A DNA stretch of 64,000 bases, from assembly GCA_021846515.1 (NCBI GenBank), contig JAJZWU010000001.1, positions 1 to 64,000 of the forward strand. Reading direction: 5' to 3'. The notes below the pieces were generated by a model. It did not search any database and had not been told where the DNA came from. It saw only the letters and a program-made list of their open reading frames with translations. This stretch comes from Actinomycetes bacterium (GTDB taxonomy: Bacteria > Actinomycetota > Acidimicrobiia > Acidimicrobiales > JAMCPL01). Of this stretch, positions 18,453 through 26,748 are shown in pieces. Both the position numbers and the translations under genes were made by a program. Position 1 is the stretch's first letter. Each line of letters begins with the position of its first letter.

Positions 18453-19505
18453 GTGGCGTTGGGCATATGGAGCCATCCTAAGCTGGACAGTAAGCTGAAT
18501 GGAGAAAGCTTAACTGCAAAAATCTCCGAAACAAATGGTAATGGCGCCACTGGAAGCTACACCGAAGCACCAAGTAATATTCCAGCTCTGAACAGCCTAA
18601 TAAAGCGCATTCTCGATCCAGATGCAAAGAAGAGAAAGCTTGCAGCCAGTGAGCGCAATCTCCATCCATTCATGCAGGCATATCTGGCATTAGATAGTGA
18701 CGAAAAAGTGCGTACAGAATTGGGGGCAAATCCGACTATAGAACCAGGCGTTCTTACTTATCTGGCTCACGACCAGAGCGAAGAGGTAAGGGTAAAAGTT
18801 GCAGCTAATCGTAACATTACTTCAGATATCCTTGTTGAAATGGCTGAGGATGACTCATTCAATGTCCTTGCAACAGTTGCCAAAAGTGCCATGTGCACGA
18901 CCAATGTTCTTGCATACCTGGCAAACAGTCCCAGCAGAGAGGTAAGAGCAGCGGTAGCGGCCAATCAACAGACAGGTCCATCTACTCTTGCCGTGCTCGG
19001 AGAAGACGATTCGGCTGCCGTACGTCTGCAGGTAGCCAGAAATGACCATACACCTGAACATACTCTGGCAGAATTGGCAGGCGATGAAGATAGGGCAGTC
19101 AGAATGGCTGTATACAGCAATCCATCCAGCTCTGACGAGATTCGTAATAAGATAGAAAACTACTCAGTTACCCTCTCTAAGCTGCATCCCGCACTTGATC
19201 CTGCCAGCGATCCTGACTCGCTGGCGGCAATGGCTACCAACGAGAACTGGGTGATACGTCAAGGTGTCGCAATGAACAAATCAGCGCCAAAAGACTTACT
19301 GGCCGATCTGGCCAAAGACCCAAACTGGATGGTACGAAGAGGGGTAGCATCCAACGTAGCAGCTACTGAATCTATACTTGCAGACTTGACGCACGATACC
19401 AATAAGGAAGTAATCCAGGCAGTCGCAGATAATCCAGCTGCAACCAAAGAAATCGTCGAGCTGGCTCTAGCTGCTCTCTCCGCTACATTGAATCCACACA
19501 AGTAG
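18453..19505 (+). CDS. Leucine-rich-repeat-variant (LRV/HEAT-like) repeat protein
   Basis: This 350-residue protein is made almost entirely of 23-24-residue helical repeats of the pattern L..LA.D.s.eVR..VA.N...., for example VLTYLAHDQSEEVRVKVAAN and LLADLAKDPNWMVRRGVASN. About ten units can be counted between residues 75 and 345. A disordered Asn/Gly/Ser-rich N-terminus precedes them. LRV and HEAT-like arrays act as protein-binding scaffolds; the partner is unknown. There is no signal peptide, so it is probably cytosolic. thiE follows 14 bp downstream and is probably co-transcribed, but no thiamine role is visible. Confidence 0.85.
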   Translation: MALGIWSHPKLDSKLNGESLTAKISETNGNGATGSYTEAPSNIPALNSLIKRILDPDAKKRKLAASERNLHPFMQAYLALDSDEKVRTELGANPTIEPGVLTYLAHDQSEEVRVKVAANRNITSDILVEMAEDDSFNVLATVAKSAMCTTNVLAYLANSPSREVRAAVAANQQTGPSTLAVLGEDDSAAVRLQVARNDHTPEHTLAELAGDEDRAVRMAVYSNPSSSDEIRNKIENYSVTLSKLHPALDPASDPDSLAAMATNENWVIRQGVAMNKSAPKDLLADLAKDPNWMVRRGVASNVAATESILADLTHDTNKEVIQAVADNPAATKEIVELALAALSATLNPHK

Positions 19506-19519
19506 CCAACTTCTATAAA

Positions 19520-20179
19520 ATGCCTAAAGTGATTAGCCCGTTCATCAAGACATCAAGCTTGGACAGCAAAAAACTTTACCTATGCGTACCGGCCAGGCAA
19601 GATATAGAACATTTTATATCTGAATGCGTAAGAGGAGGAGTAGATCTGGTCCAATTACGTGAAAAGCATCTGGAAGCACTCGAGCTAATTGACTACGCCC
19701 ATAGAGCAGTAATGGCCTGTCATGACTTGGGCATACAGTTTATTATGAACGATAGGCCCGACATTGCTCTTGAAGTCGGGGCTGATGGTGTCCATGTGGG
19801 ACAAGATGACGTTCCGCCCAAATTGGCGCGCAGAATACTCGGCCAATCTGCTATCGTAGGGCGCTCCACTCATACGTCTCAAGAACTCACTAATAGCCTA
19901 TCAGAGCCAATAGATTATATCTCCGCAGGACCTGTAGTTCCTACTCCTACCAAGCCAGGGAGGAAGGGAACGGGGATTGACTACGCCGCATACGCAACCA
20001 GCCAATCACCGAGGCCGGTATTTGCGACTGGGGGAGTTACTCCAGAGACCATTCCGTCTCTTGCAAAGGCTGGGGTAAGGCATTTCGTAGTAGTAAGGTA
20101 CTTGACTTTGGCAACAGACCCTTATCGTGCAGCGAAAAAATTAACAGAGGCGATTAAACAGTCTATCGATCAATCTTAA
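19520..20179 (+). CDS. thiE: Thiamine-phosphate synthase
   Basis: This enzyme joins hydroxymethylpyrimidine diphosphate and thiazole phosphate to make thiamine phosphate. The TIM barrel shows VQLREKHL, IMNDRPDIALEVGADGVHVGQDD, IVGRSTHTSQE, YISAGPVVPTPTKPG and PVFATGGVTPETI, all family landmarks. The normal length is about 210-220 aa. It follows the LRV gene by 14 bp, and I see no TPP riboswitch before either gene. The other thiamine genes are not nearby. Confidence 0.95.
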   Translation: MPKVISPFIKTSSLDSKKLYLCVPARQDIEHFISECVRGGVDLVQLREKHLEALELIDYAHRAVMACHDLGIQFIMNDRPDIALEVGADGVHVGQDDVPPKLARRILGQSAIVGRSTHTSQELTNSLSEPIDYISAGPVVPTPTKPGRKGTGIDYAAYATSQSPRPVFATGGVTPETIPSLAKAGVRHFVVVRYLTLATDPYRAAKKLTEAIKQSIDQS

Positions 20180-20209
20180 AGACCTATCGATACTCCATAG
20201 ATGATTTGA

Positions 20210-20992
20210 TCATAATAAGTTACAAGCTGCTTTCCATAATGCACCGGCTGCCTCTACGGGTACCAGGTGACCCACACCAGGCAACACGGTAAGTGTTGCT
20301 CCAGAAATTGTTTTGGCAATTACCCTGGCGACCTCTAGGGGCACGTCCCTATCATCTTCCCCCCATACAACCTCGGTAGGACATGCTATCGCCGAAAGAT
20401 CATCTTCATAGTTCTCTGCGAGGAGTCTTACCAGTATGTTTCTCATGATACCGGTTGCATGTGCATAATCATACGAACCGTATTTTCTTCGCAAACCTTC
20501 CATACGACGATCATTGATGATACCAATCTTATTCAACTTCCGCCCTAGGCGGTAAGCCGGTGTAGTGCGCCGTCGCTTACCGTGCCCCGAATCCTGTGTC
20601 ACACGAGCGAGTGGTGCACCTGTAAGCACAAGAGAGCTGACCAGATCGGGCCTGCCGACCGCAAGTCTTACCGCCACCCTGCCTCCAAACGAGTGTCCGA
20701 TCACCACAACAGGCTCACCAATCTCAGCATCCAGTAATCTGGCTACCAGATCTGCATATTCCTTACTGCCCCAAGCTGTAGCCGGGGGAGGGGTGGCGCC
20801 GAATCCGGGAAGGTCCGGCGCCAGTATTCCACAGCAACCTGTTGAAGATGCCAGATTGCTTTCTATTGCCTCGGGAAGAATGCCGGCATAGTCGGTATGG
20901 TCTCTCATCCATCCATGCAGCGCAAGCATATTGATCGGCCGGGGACCAAAGATATCACCAAATAATTCTCCTCCCAGAAATGACTGCAACAT
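20210..20992 (-). CDS. Alpha/beta hydrolase
   Basis: This 260-residue serine hydrolase has the nucleophile elbow GHSFGG, the acid region VWGEDDRDVP and the catalytic His in LPGVGHLVPVE. The N-terminus (LHGWMRDHTDYAGIL, LAPDLPGFGATPPP) is typical of the fold and supplies the oxyanion hole. It is the last gene of a minus-strand group after fabZ and xthA, with 30-bp gaps. The substrate cannot be told from the sequence; esterase, lactonase or haloperoxidase-like activities are all possible. Confidence 0.85.
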   Translation of the reverse strand: MLQSFLGGELFGDIFGPRPINMLALHGWMRDHTDYAGILPEAIESNLASSTGCCGILAPDLPGFGATPPPATAWGSKEYADLVARLLDAEIGEPVVVIGHSFGGRVAVRLAVGRPDLVSSLVLTGAPLARVTQDSGHGKRRRTTPAYRLGRKLNKIGIINDRRMEGLRRKYGSYDYAHATGIMRNILVRLLAENYEDDLSAIACPTEVVWGEDDRDVPLEVARVIAKTISGATLTVLPGVGHLVPVEAAGALWKAACNLL

Positions 20993-21022
20993 ATATGCTC
21001 CTACCTGCCGTTCCCTGCGGGA

Positions 21023-21829
21023 TCAAGACTCAGAGTCTGCATTCGCCATGGGGACATCTTCCAACCATACCATAACCGGTATATGATCAGATGGTTTTTC
21101 ACCCTTACGTGCATTTCTGTCCATCAGGGAAAAACTGCATCTTGAGAGGACAGGCTTTGTTGCGAGAATCAGATCTATCCTCATACCCTGGTGCTTATGG
21201 AATGCGCCACCTCGATAGTCCCACCAGCTATAAAGACCCGACTGCGGGTAACGGAGACGGAAGCAGTCAAACAATCCCCAAGATAGTAGCCCGTTTAGTG
21301 ACTCACGTTCCGGCTTGCTCACATGAGTAGCCCCCTCAAAGACCTGTGTGTCCCATACATCTATATCATCAGGTGCAACGTTGAAGTCACCACATACAAG
21401 CAACGAACTGGTGGGACTATAATGCTGAGCGATGTATGATTTTAAGTTTTCCATCCAGTCCAATTTTTCATAGTAGAACCTACTCCCTACCTCACGACCA
21501 TTGGGTACATACACAGAGACTACCCTGATGCCGCTACAACTAGCAGAGACTACCCTACATCCCATCTCGTCTACGTCCTCCCCCATCCCCTCCTCGGGGT
21601 CATCCAGACCTACCCTGGAAAGTATTGCTACCCCATTCCAGCCTCCATCGCCATGGTGAATGCTTTTATAACCGGCATCACGAAAGACATCCGCCGGGAA
21701 AACGGAGTCGCTCATCTTGGTCTCTTGAAGGCAAAGTATGTCTGGCTCGGCGTACTTTATCCACTCCAGAACTCTTTCAAGCCGTGCACGCAGCGAATTG
21801 ACATTCCATGTCGCCAAGAGCAGGCTCAT
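21023..21829 (-). CDS. xthA: Exodeoxyribonuclease III (AP endonuclease, Exo III family)
   Basis: This is a DNA repair nuclease with AP endonuclease and 3'-phosphodiesterase activity. Visible motifs are ATWNVNSLRARLERVLEW, the metal-binding Glu in DILCLQETKMSD, VSVYVPNGR, VCGDFNVAP (catalytic Asp/Asn) and the C-terminal KPSDHIPVMVWL with the catalytic Asp-His. Its 268 residues are normal. With nfo, the window encodes two unrelated AP endonucleases. It is in a minus-strand group with fabZ and the hydrolase. Confidence 0.95.
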   Translation of the reverse strand: MSLLLATWNVNSLRARLERVLEWIKYAEPDILCLQETKMSDSVFPADVFRDAGYKSIHHGDGGWNGVAILSRVGLDDPEEGMGEDVDEMGCRVVSASCSGIRVVSVYVPNGREVGSRFYYEKLDWMENLKSYIAQHYSPTSSLLVCGDFNVAPDDIDVWDTQVFEGATHVSKPERESLNGLLSWGLFDCFRLRYPQSGLYSWWDYRGGAFHKHQGMRIDLILATKPVLSRCSFSLMDRNARKGEKPSDHIPVMVWLEDVPMANADSES

Positions 21830-21859
21830 AAAACCAGATTACTCATTCATCTCCATGTC

Positions 21860-22378
21860 CTAACTGTCTACCATAACAAAGAGCAGTTCCACCTGACATG
21901 CCAACTGGCCATTTACACTTGCCCTACCTTCCCCCCGGCCTCCACGGGCAGATAGCCTTTTCAGCGAAACTTCAAGGTCCAGGCGATCACCAGGTATCAC
22001 CTGACGCCTGAAGCGAGCCTTTTCAATCCCTCCAAAAAGTGGCAACTTACCATGTGGCGCCTCCTTGGTTGAAGGGATACTAAGTACGGCAGCAGCGCCC
22101 AGCTGAGCTATAGATTCCACCATGAGCACTCCGGGAAGAGTAGGCCTTCCAGGAAAGTGCCCCGAGAAAAAATCTTCTTTGCCAGTAAGATCCCAATACC
22201 CCCTAGCTTCCTGGCCGGGCAACAGATAGGTAATAGCCGTCAAAAATAAAAATGGCGGCCTATGAGGCAACATGTCTTCCGGCATCGGTAATTCTTCCAG
22301 TGCCTGTAGCTGCAGTTCTTGCCCATGGAAATATGCCTTTTTGCCGGAATCCATCTCATCGCTTACACTGTTTTGCAC
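21860..22378 (-). CDS. fabZ: 3-hydroxyacyl-ACP dehydratase, FabZ family
   Basis: This hot-dog-fold dehydratase converts 3-hydroxyacyl-ACP to trans-2-enoyl-ACP in fatty acid elongation. The catalytic His is in MLPHRPPFLFL and the catalytic Glu in HFPGRPTLPGVLMVESIAQ. The later FGGIEKARFRRQVIPGDRL matches the family. It is 172 aa with a hydrophilic N-terminal extension of about 30 residues. It lies apart from the fab operon at 51-56 kb, which lacks a dehydratase, so it may complete that pathway. Confidence 0.93.
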   Translation of the reverse strand: MQNSVSDEMDSGKKAYFHGQELQLQALEELPMPEDMLPHRPPFLFLTAITYLLPGQEARGYWDLTGKEDFFSGHFPGRPTLPGVLMVESIAQLGAAAVLSIPSTKEAPHGKLPLFGGIEKARFRRQVIPGDRLDLEVSLKRLSARGGRGEGRASVNGQLACQVELLFVMVDS

Positions 22379-22499
22379 ATTCCAACATTAGCCCAATGTG
22401 GCACCCTGCGTAAAGAGTAGCCAAGTCATTAGTCTGGAGCGAAGCTGTAATGAGACTGTTCGCTGCGTCACCGTAATTGCGTAAATAGTACTCAAAAAA

Positions 22500-23876
22500 T
22501 TAGTTTAGAACCAGGCTGAATTGAGATGGTGCAACCTGTATTATATCTTCCGATGTCCAGCCATTAGCGCCCAAAGCCTCCACCCGGTTATCGTAGTTTA
22601 CCTGGAGATTGGGATTACCGTTTACTGTGAACTGGTTCACAGTAAACGCACCGGTCATAGAGAGCTGGCCACCATTCACAGTGACGCTCCATCCGGGTGC
22701 ATACAACAAGCCGTCAAATGAAGCGGCTGCAGCTCCGTTACCGACATCTATCTGCCCACTTCCTCCTGCATACAACTGAAGATCTACTGGATTACCTACC
22801 ACCGACGGGCTTGTAGGAGGAGGGACTTCCCACTGATTCACCGTAGCACCTGCCATCGATATAGACGCTGAGCTGGAGCCGGAAGGAAAGACATAAATCT
22901 GCACCTCTCCGTTGTTGGCCGTGGATGAGTAATCCACATTGACAGTTCCCTTGAAGGTCACACCATTAGGGCATGAGTATACTCCCGGCTCCAAAACAAA
23001 AGGATTGGCCGCCGTGCCCTCAAATAAACCATTGTTTGGACATGACTGATAATCAGAAGCCATGCACGGAGTAGGCGGGAATGTACCGGACGGAGAAGGG
23101 CAGGATTGTGCCGGTGGCTGAGGACTGTATTGATTGGTCCCATTCACCCACGAAGGACAATTTGACGAACCGCCATCAAAGGTAATCTGTGCCGTACCGT
23201 AACTGCCCGATCCGTGGCAGGTAATCGTGGAGTCACTCCCAAGATCGGCCGGGGCACCGGTAGCCTGCCCGTATTGATTGGTCGATTGGATATTTACAGA
23301 ACCGCTGTGTCCGTTCATGGCGACTGACGATACACCAAAGATCGGGAATGGATAATCCATGGCGCGTTGCACGGTAGCCTTTACCACATAAGTTACACCA
23401 TGCGATACACCCTGGGAGTAGACGGTGAACACGCCCGGGGACGACGAGGTGCTACGCGCCACATAGCTTGCTCCCGGAGCGGCAGGAATAGACGGTACAG
23501 TACACCAGGTTGCCTGACCCACACAGAAACTCTGGTAATCGGGACCCATCTGGTCAAGACGGAACAGGGCATCAGATACCCCTGCCAATGCCTGAGAACG
23601 TGCAGCCTCCACATTGGCAACCTGCAATGAATTTGACATATCCCCAAAAACAGTTATGAGAAAGCTCATACCTATCAGTACAACAATCATCAATATAGAG
23701 ATAAGTACTATAAGTGAACCTTCCTCTCTCGTATCTATAGAGCTACTCCCCTCGTGTATCACCTCCTCGCCTCCGGGTCTCGCCTCCCTCTCGTAAATCG
23801 TGCACATTGCTGCTCTCGTCAGATTCGTTACACTGCCCATATTAAACATACTCATACCCTTTCGTATTATGCGCAT
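22500..23876 (-). CDS. PilX-like pilus-assembly protein with DUF7305-like C-terminal part
   Basis: This is the third gene of a minor-pilin operon. A hydrophobic helix (REEGSLIVLISILMIVV) about 50 residues from the N-terminus resembles the PilX/PilX_N class, but the position-5 Glu of ordinary pilins is absent. The C-terminal part, rich in Gly, Ser and Asn with paired Cys, ends in VYSCPNGVTFKG, GLLYAPGWSVTVNGG and FTVNGNPNLQVNYD, recalling the DUF7305 beta-helical type found in such operons. It overlaps the preceding gene by 10 bp. MSMFNMG at 23858 is an alternative start. It probably sits at or near a pilus tip. Confidence 0.75.
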   Translation of the reverse strand: MRIIRKGMSMFNMGSVTNLTRAAMCTIYEREARPGGEEVIHEGSSSIDTREEGSLIVLISILMIVVLIGMSFLITVFGDMSNSLQVANVEAARSQALAGVSDALFRLDQMGPDYQSFCVGQATWCTVPSIPAAPGASYVARSTSSSPGVFTVYSQGVSHGVTYVVKATVQRAMDYPFPIFGVSSVAMNGHSGSVNIQSTNQYGQATGAPADLGSDSTITCHGSGSYGTAQITFDGGSSNCPSWVNGTNQYSPQPPAQSCPSPSGTFPPTPCMASDYQSCPNNGLFEGTAANPFVLEPGVYSCPNGVTFKGTVNVDYSSTANNGEVQIYVFPSGSSSASISMAGATVNQWEVPPPTSPSVVGNPVDLQLYAGGSGQIDVGNGAAAASFDGLLYAPGWSVTVNGGQLSMTGAFTVNQFTVNGNPNLQVNYDNRVEALGANGWTSEDIIQVAPSQFSLVLN

Positions 23877-24520
23877 TGCGACCTACTTGGCTGTAAATTG
23901 TCGGGCAATGCGACATTCAATCTCTCGGAGTATGGAAAGGTTTTCGGACCTCCAGAAACTTCCAGCGAAATAGCCACTCTGGCTGTACAGACCGCCACTT
24001 GAGTAGTTGAACTGGTACCTGCTGCGACTAGATTATTCCCCTGATTATCGTAGTAGCTGAATACCGGATTAGTAGACGAGTTGTTAATAAGACCTGTCAG
24101 CTCTGGAAATGGAGTACCCGGGTTTGACGAGCTGCCCACCGTCCTGTAGAGCACTCCGGAAGCAGAGTCGTACGACCAAGTGACCGTCTCTACGCTTCCA
24201 GACTGCGTATCCATTTCGAGCTTCAACGTATTATTGTATTCACTGACAGATGAAAGAGTCATGAGAGGATTGGCGGCTTGTATATCGTGTTGCAATTGCA
24301 ACATAGTTACTCGCACAGAGCTGGTTGAGTTGTCCTGCTTCACGGTAGATGAAGCAGTAGACATCATCATAAGCATAAACCCGGCAAAAGCAGCCATCAG
24401 AATCAGCATTGCGGTCGCTGCTACCATTAGCTCCACCAAAGTAAAGCCATCCTCACCCGATACCTGCACCTGCTCCGTGCCCATACCTGCATCCATGTCT
24501 ATGCCACTATCAGCACTCAT
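23867..24520 (-). CDS. Type IV prepilin-like protein (PilW-like minor pilin)
   Basis: The class III signal is clear: EDGFTLVELMVAATAMLIL, with prepilin peptidase cleavage expected after Gly and Glu at mature position 5. A helix, then a beta-rich domain of about 170 residues follow. I take the ATG at 24520, which overlaps the stop of the preceding gene (AAAATGAGTGCTGA). The ORF-track start at 24598 would overlap it by 89 bp and give a 51-residue leader. The middle position between PilV-like and PilX-like genes fits a PilW-type pilin. Confidence 0.82.
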   Translation of the reverse strand: MSADSGIDMDAGMGTEQVQVSGEDGFTLVELMVAATAMLILMAAFAGFMLMMMSTASSTVKQDNSTSSVRVTMLQLQHDIQAANPLMTLSSVSEYNNTLKLEMDTQSGSVETVTWSYDSASGVLYRTVGSSSNPGTPFPELTGLINNSSTNPVFSYYDNQGNNLVAAGTSSTTQVAVCTARVAISLEVSGGPKTFPYSERLNVALPDNLQPSRSQCA

Positions 24521-26447
24521 TTTGTGAACTGGACCTTTCCGAATAGGGCATCCATGGGCATACAAGGATGGATGCTGAGACACCTGCACCAGAACCATCG
24601 TAGACTACATTAAACAGATGCTGTCCTGTTACCCACCCAGACTGGCCGGCTGAATATACTGTGCCCACAAACTGTGCACCTTGTGAAGCTGAGGCAGATG
24701 ACCCTGCTTGTGCGTTGGCAGAAGACTGCAGCGTCAGCATATAGGGAGATCCGGGGTCACTTGAAGATGAACCTACCGGAGAAGCGCTCACCTGTATAGT
24801 GCCGTTTTGGCATCCAACGGCGCTGGCAGCAAGATCCAGGTTCTCGGACATAAGACCATTTTGCGTCAGGTAAGTCTTGCCGGTATTGGCTGAGGATGCA
24901 CCGGTTGCAGTAAGTGAGATAATAGAACATCCAGAGCTTTCATTTGCGTTGCCATTATCATTGCAACTTGTGGTAGAAGTCTGGTTGCAGTCTCCATTCC
25001 CCTGCTCATTCTGTCCTACCTGCCACGTATAGGTATCATAATTTCCGTCGCCATCATTTGCCTTGATAGTCACCGTATCGCCATTCACTACGCTGCTGGG
25101 AACCTGAAAACTGAGCATGGCTTCATATCCACCCGACGATCCAGGGCCGGTACCGGTTGGGTCATCGGGATTTGGTGGAGATCCGCCACAATTATCGACC
25201 GGGACAAGAGATTGGCGATTTAGCGTCGTGGTGATGACTTGAACTGCCACATTACTGTCTACACTGCCGTTTACAAGCACCTCTCCACCACTGAAAGCCG
25301 TATCGTCCAGATAATATGCGGTGGCAGTGCTTCCTGCAGTTATTTCCGGAGTTGGACTTGCAAGAAGAGACTCCTGGGTCTGCCCGCATCCACTGGCAGA
25401 GCTGCCAGATGGCGGTAATGGAGAGGAGGTATGTCCTGAAGACCCTGAGGTGGTTGCCTGGACAATGCCCGAAGTAGCCCATGATTGCCCTCCCGCACCA
25501 AATGCTATAACCTCCATGTAGTACGTTATGCCGGGAGCCAGTCCTCCTATCTGGTAGCTGGTAGCTGTAGGCAGCTGATGTGGACTTGCGGCCACTCCGG
25601 TGACAGGTGGCATAGTTCCGTTCCCGCTCGTATAAGCAGATGGCAAATCATTGATATTTGCCGAGTATTCCACCACATAGTAACCACTCTGGGTCGAAGT
25701 GCTGGAAGTAGGCGAATTAGGAACCGACCCACCAGACCATGTTACGTTGATGGTATTTGAACCTGATGTCCCGGTCGCTTTTACAGCACTGAGAGTAGTT
25801 GGGGGATTGGGTGATCCGGGCTGGCTGCTGCCAGATCCAGTCGACGAAGAGGAGGTACCACCCGGGCCGTTGTATGCTCCCTGTGCGCCTGGATAGACGA
25901 TCGTACTCTGGCTGACAACTCCTGATTGGGCACCAGCCTGGTACCACCTTACACTGACTGATGCCTCTTTGTAGGCTTGGTAGTCAGTAGTCACACCTCC
26001 CGATCCATTGGGGACTTCCGCATTTGCCCAATCTATATATGTAGCCACAGTGAAACTGGTATTTCCAACCTGAGCCGAATAAACCGGCGCCAGCAGAGGA
26101 TCGTATCCGCTGGGAGGATTTGACCCGAGATATACATAGCTACTCCCTCCCTGCCCGGGTGTATACCATGGATACGATGCCTCTGCTTGACTTACCTGGC
26201 TGCCATAAAACCCCACAGCGGAATATATACTGGACTGCACCTTTGACAACGCCCCCGATGCCAAAGCTACAGCCTCGGACTGCCTCGCGGCAAAAGCCGA
26301 TGCCCCTACACCCCCTGTAAATACCCTGGATGTAGGAATCAACGTCGCTCCCAGGATAAACATTCCGACCAACACCTCTACCAACGTAAAACCTCCGTCG
26401 GTGGAAGCCTTGGTATCTGCCCTCTCTCTCTCTTGATCTCCTTGCAT
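24510..26447 (-). CDS. Large prepilin-like protein with fibronectin type III domain (PilV-like)
   Basis: This is the first gene of the minor-pilin operon. The prepilin signal DGGFTLVEVLVGMFILGATL follows a 19-residue leader. The 645-residue chain is far longer than ordinary minor pilins. After a pilin-like part (to about 215) comes a fibronectin type III domain at about 220-345 (TLSAVKATG, INVTWSGG, YQIGGLAPGITYYMEVIAFG). Ser/Gly-rich segments and a second beta-rich region with several Cys follow. GGAGG lies 7 nt before the ATG at 26447, favouring it over the TTG at 26453. The extra domains suggest binding at the pilus tip. Confidence 0.85.
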   Translation of the reverse strand: MQGDQERERADTKASTDGGFTLVEVLVGMFILGATLIPTSRVFTGGVGASAFAARQSEAVALASGALSKVQSSIYSAVGFYGSQVSQAEASYPWYTPGQGGSSYVYLGSNPPSGYDPLLAPVYSAQVGNTSFTVATYIDWANAEVPNGSGGVTTDYQAYKEASVSVRWYQAGAQSGVVSQSTIVYPGAQGAYNGPGGTSSSSTGSGSSQPGSPNPPTTLSAVKATGTSGSNTINVTWSGGSVPNSPTSSTSTQSGYYVVEYSANINDLPSAYTSGNGTMPPVTGVAASPHQLPTATSYQIGGLAPGITYYMEVIAFGAGGQSWATSGIVQATTSGSSGHTSSPLPPSGSSASGCGQTQESLLASPTPEITAGSTATAYYLDDTAFSGGEVLVNGSVDSNVAVQVITTTLNRQSLVPVDNCGGSPPNPDDPTGTGPGSSGGYEAMLSFQVPSSVVNGDTVTIKANDGDGNYDTYTWQVGQNEQGNGDCNQTSTTSCNDNGNANESSGCSIISLTATGASSANTGKTYLTQNGLMSENLDLAASAVGCQNGTIQVSASPVGSSSSDPGSPYMLTLQSSANAQAGSSASASQGAQFVGTVYSAGQSGWVTGQHLFNVVYDGSGAGVSASILVCPWMPYSERSSSQNEC

Positions 26448-26748
26448 TATCAACCCTCCGACAACTCCTGGTATGATAGGCGACCTTGCCGTATCAATAC
26501 CTAACTCTGCTATAACCCTAAAGCCCTGGCTGCTTTTGTACGATAATGAAACTCTGTTTTATGCCCTATGCCCTAACAACAAATCCCATCTTTATCTAAC
26601 AACCAGTGTTATATTCGACACATATTGTAGCGCGCTTTAGCATTTTTTCACAATTTTAATATATATAGCTACATTTAGTGGTCAGTAATAACGAACGCAG
26701 GGTCAGAGGATGTCAATGTAGGGATAGCGGGTAGCCCAGTAAGACGGC
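26448..26748. promoter_or_regulatory. Upstream region of the pilin operon, downstream of kgd
   Basis: This 301-bp spacer follows kgd and precedes the pilin genes on the minus strand. It is AT-rich between 26620 and 26680. GGAGGG at its edge is the pilin ribosome binding site. I find no hairpin followed by a T-run that would end kgd transcription and no convincing promoter pair. Confidence 0.3.

Noticed and set aside
19380-19519. TPP riboswitch before thiE
   Set aside because: The upstream gene ends only 14 bp before thiE and no conserved TPP core is visible there or before the LRV gene.
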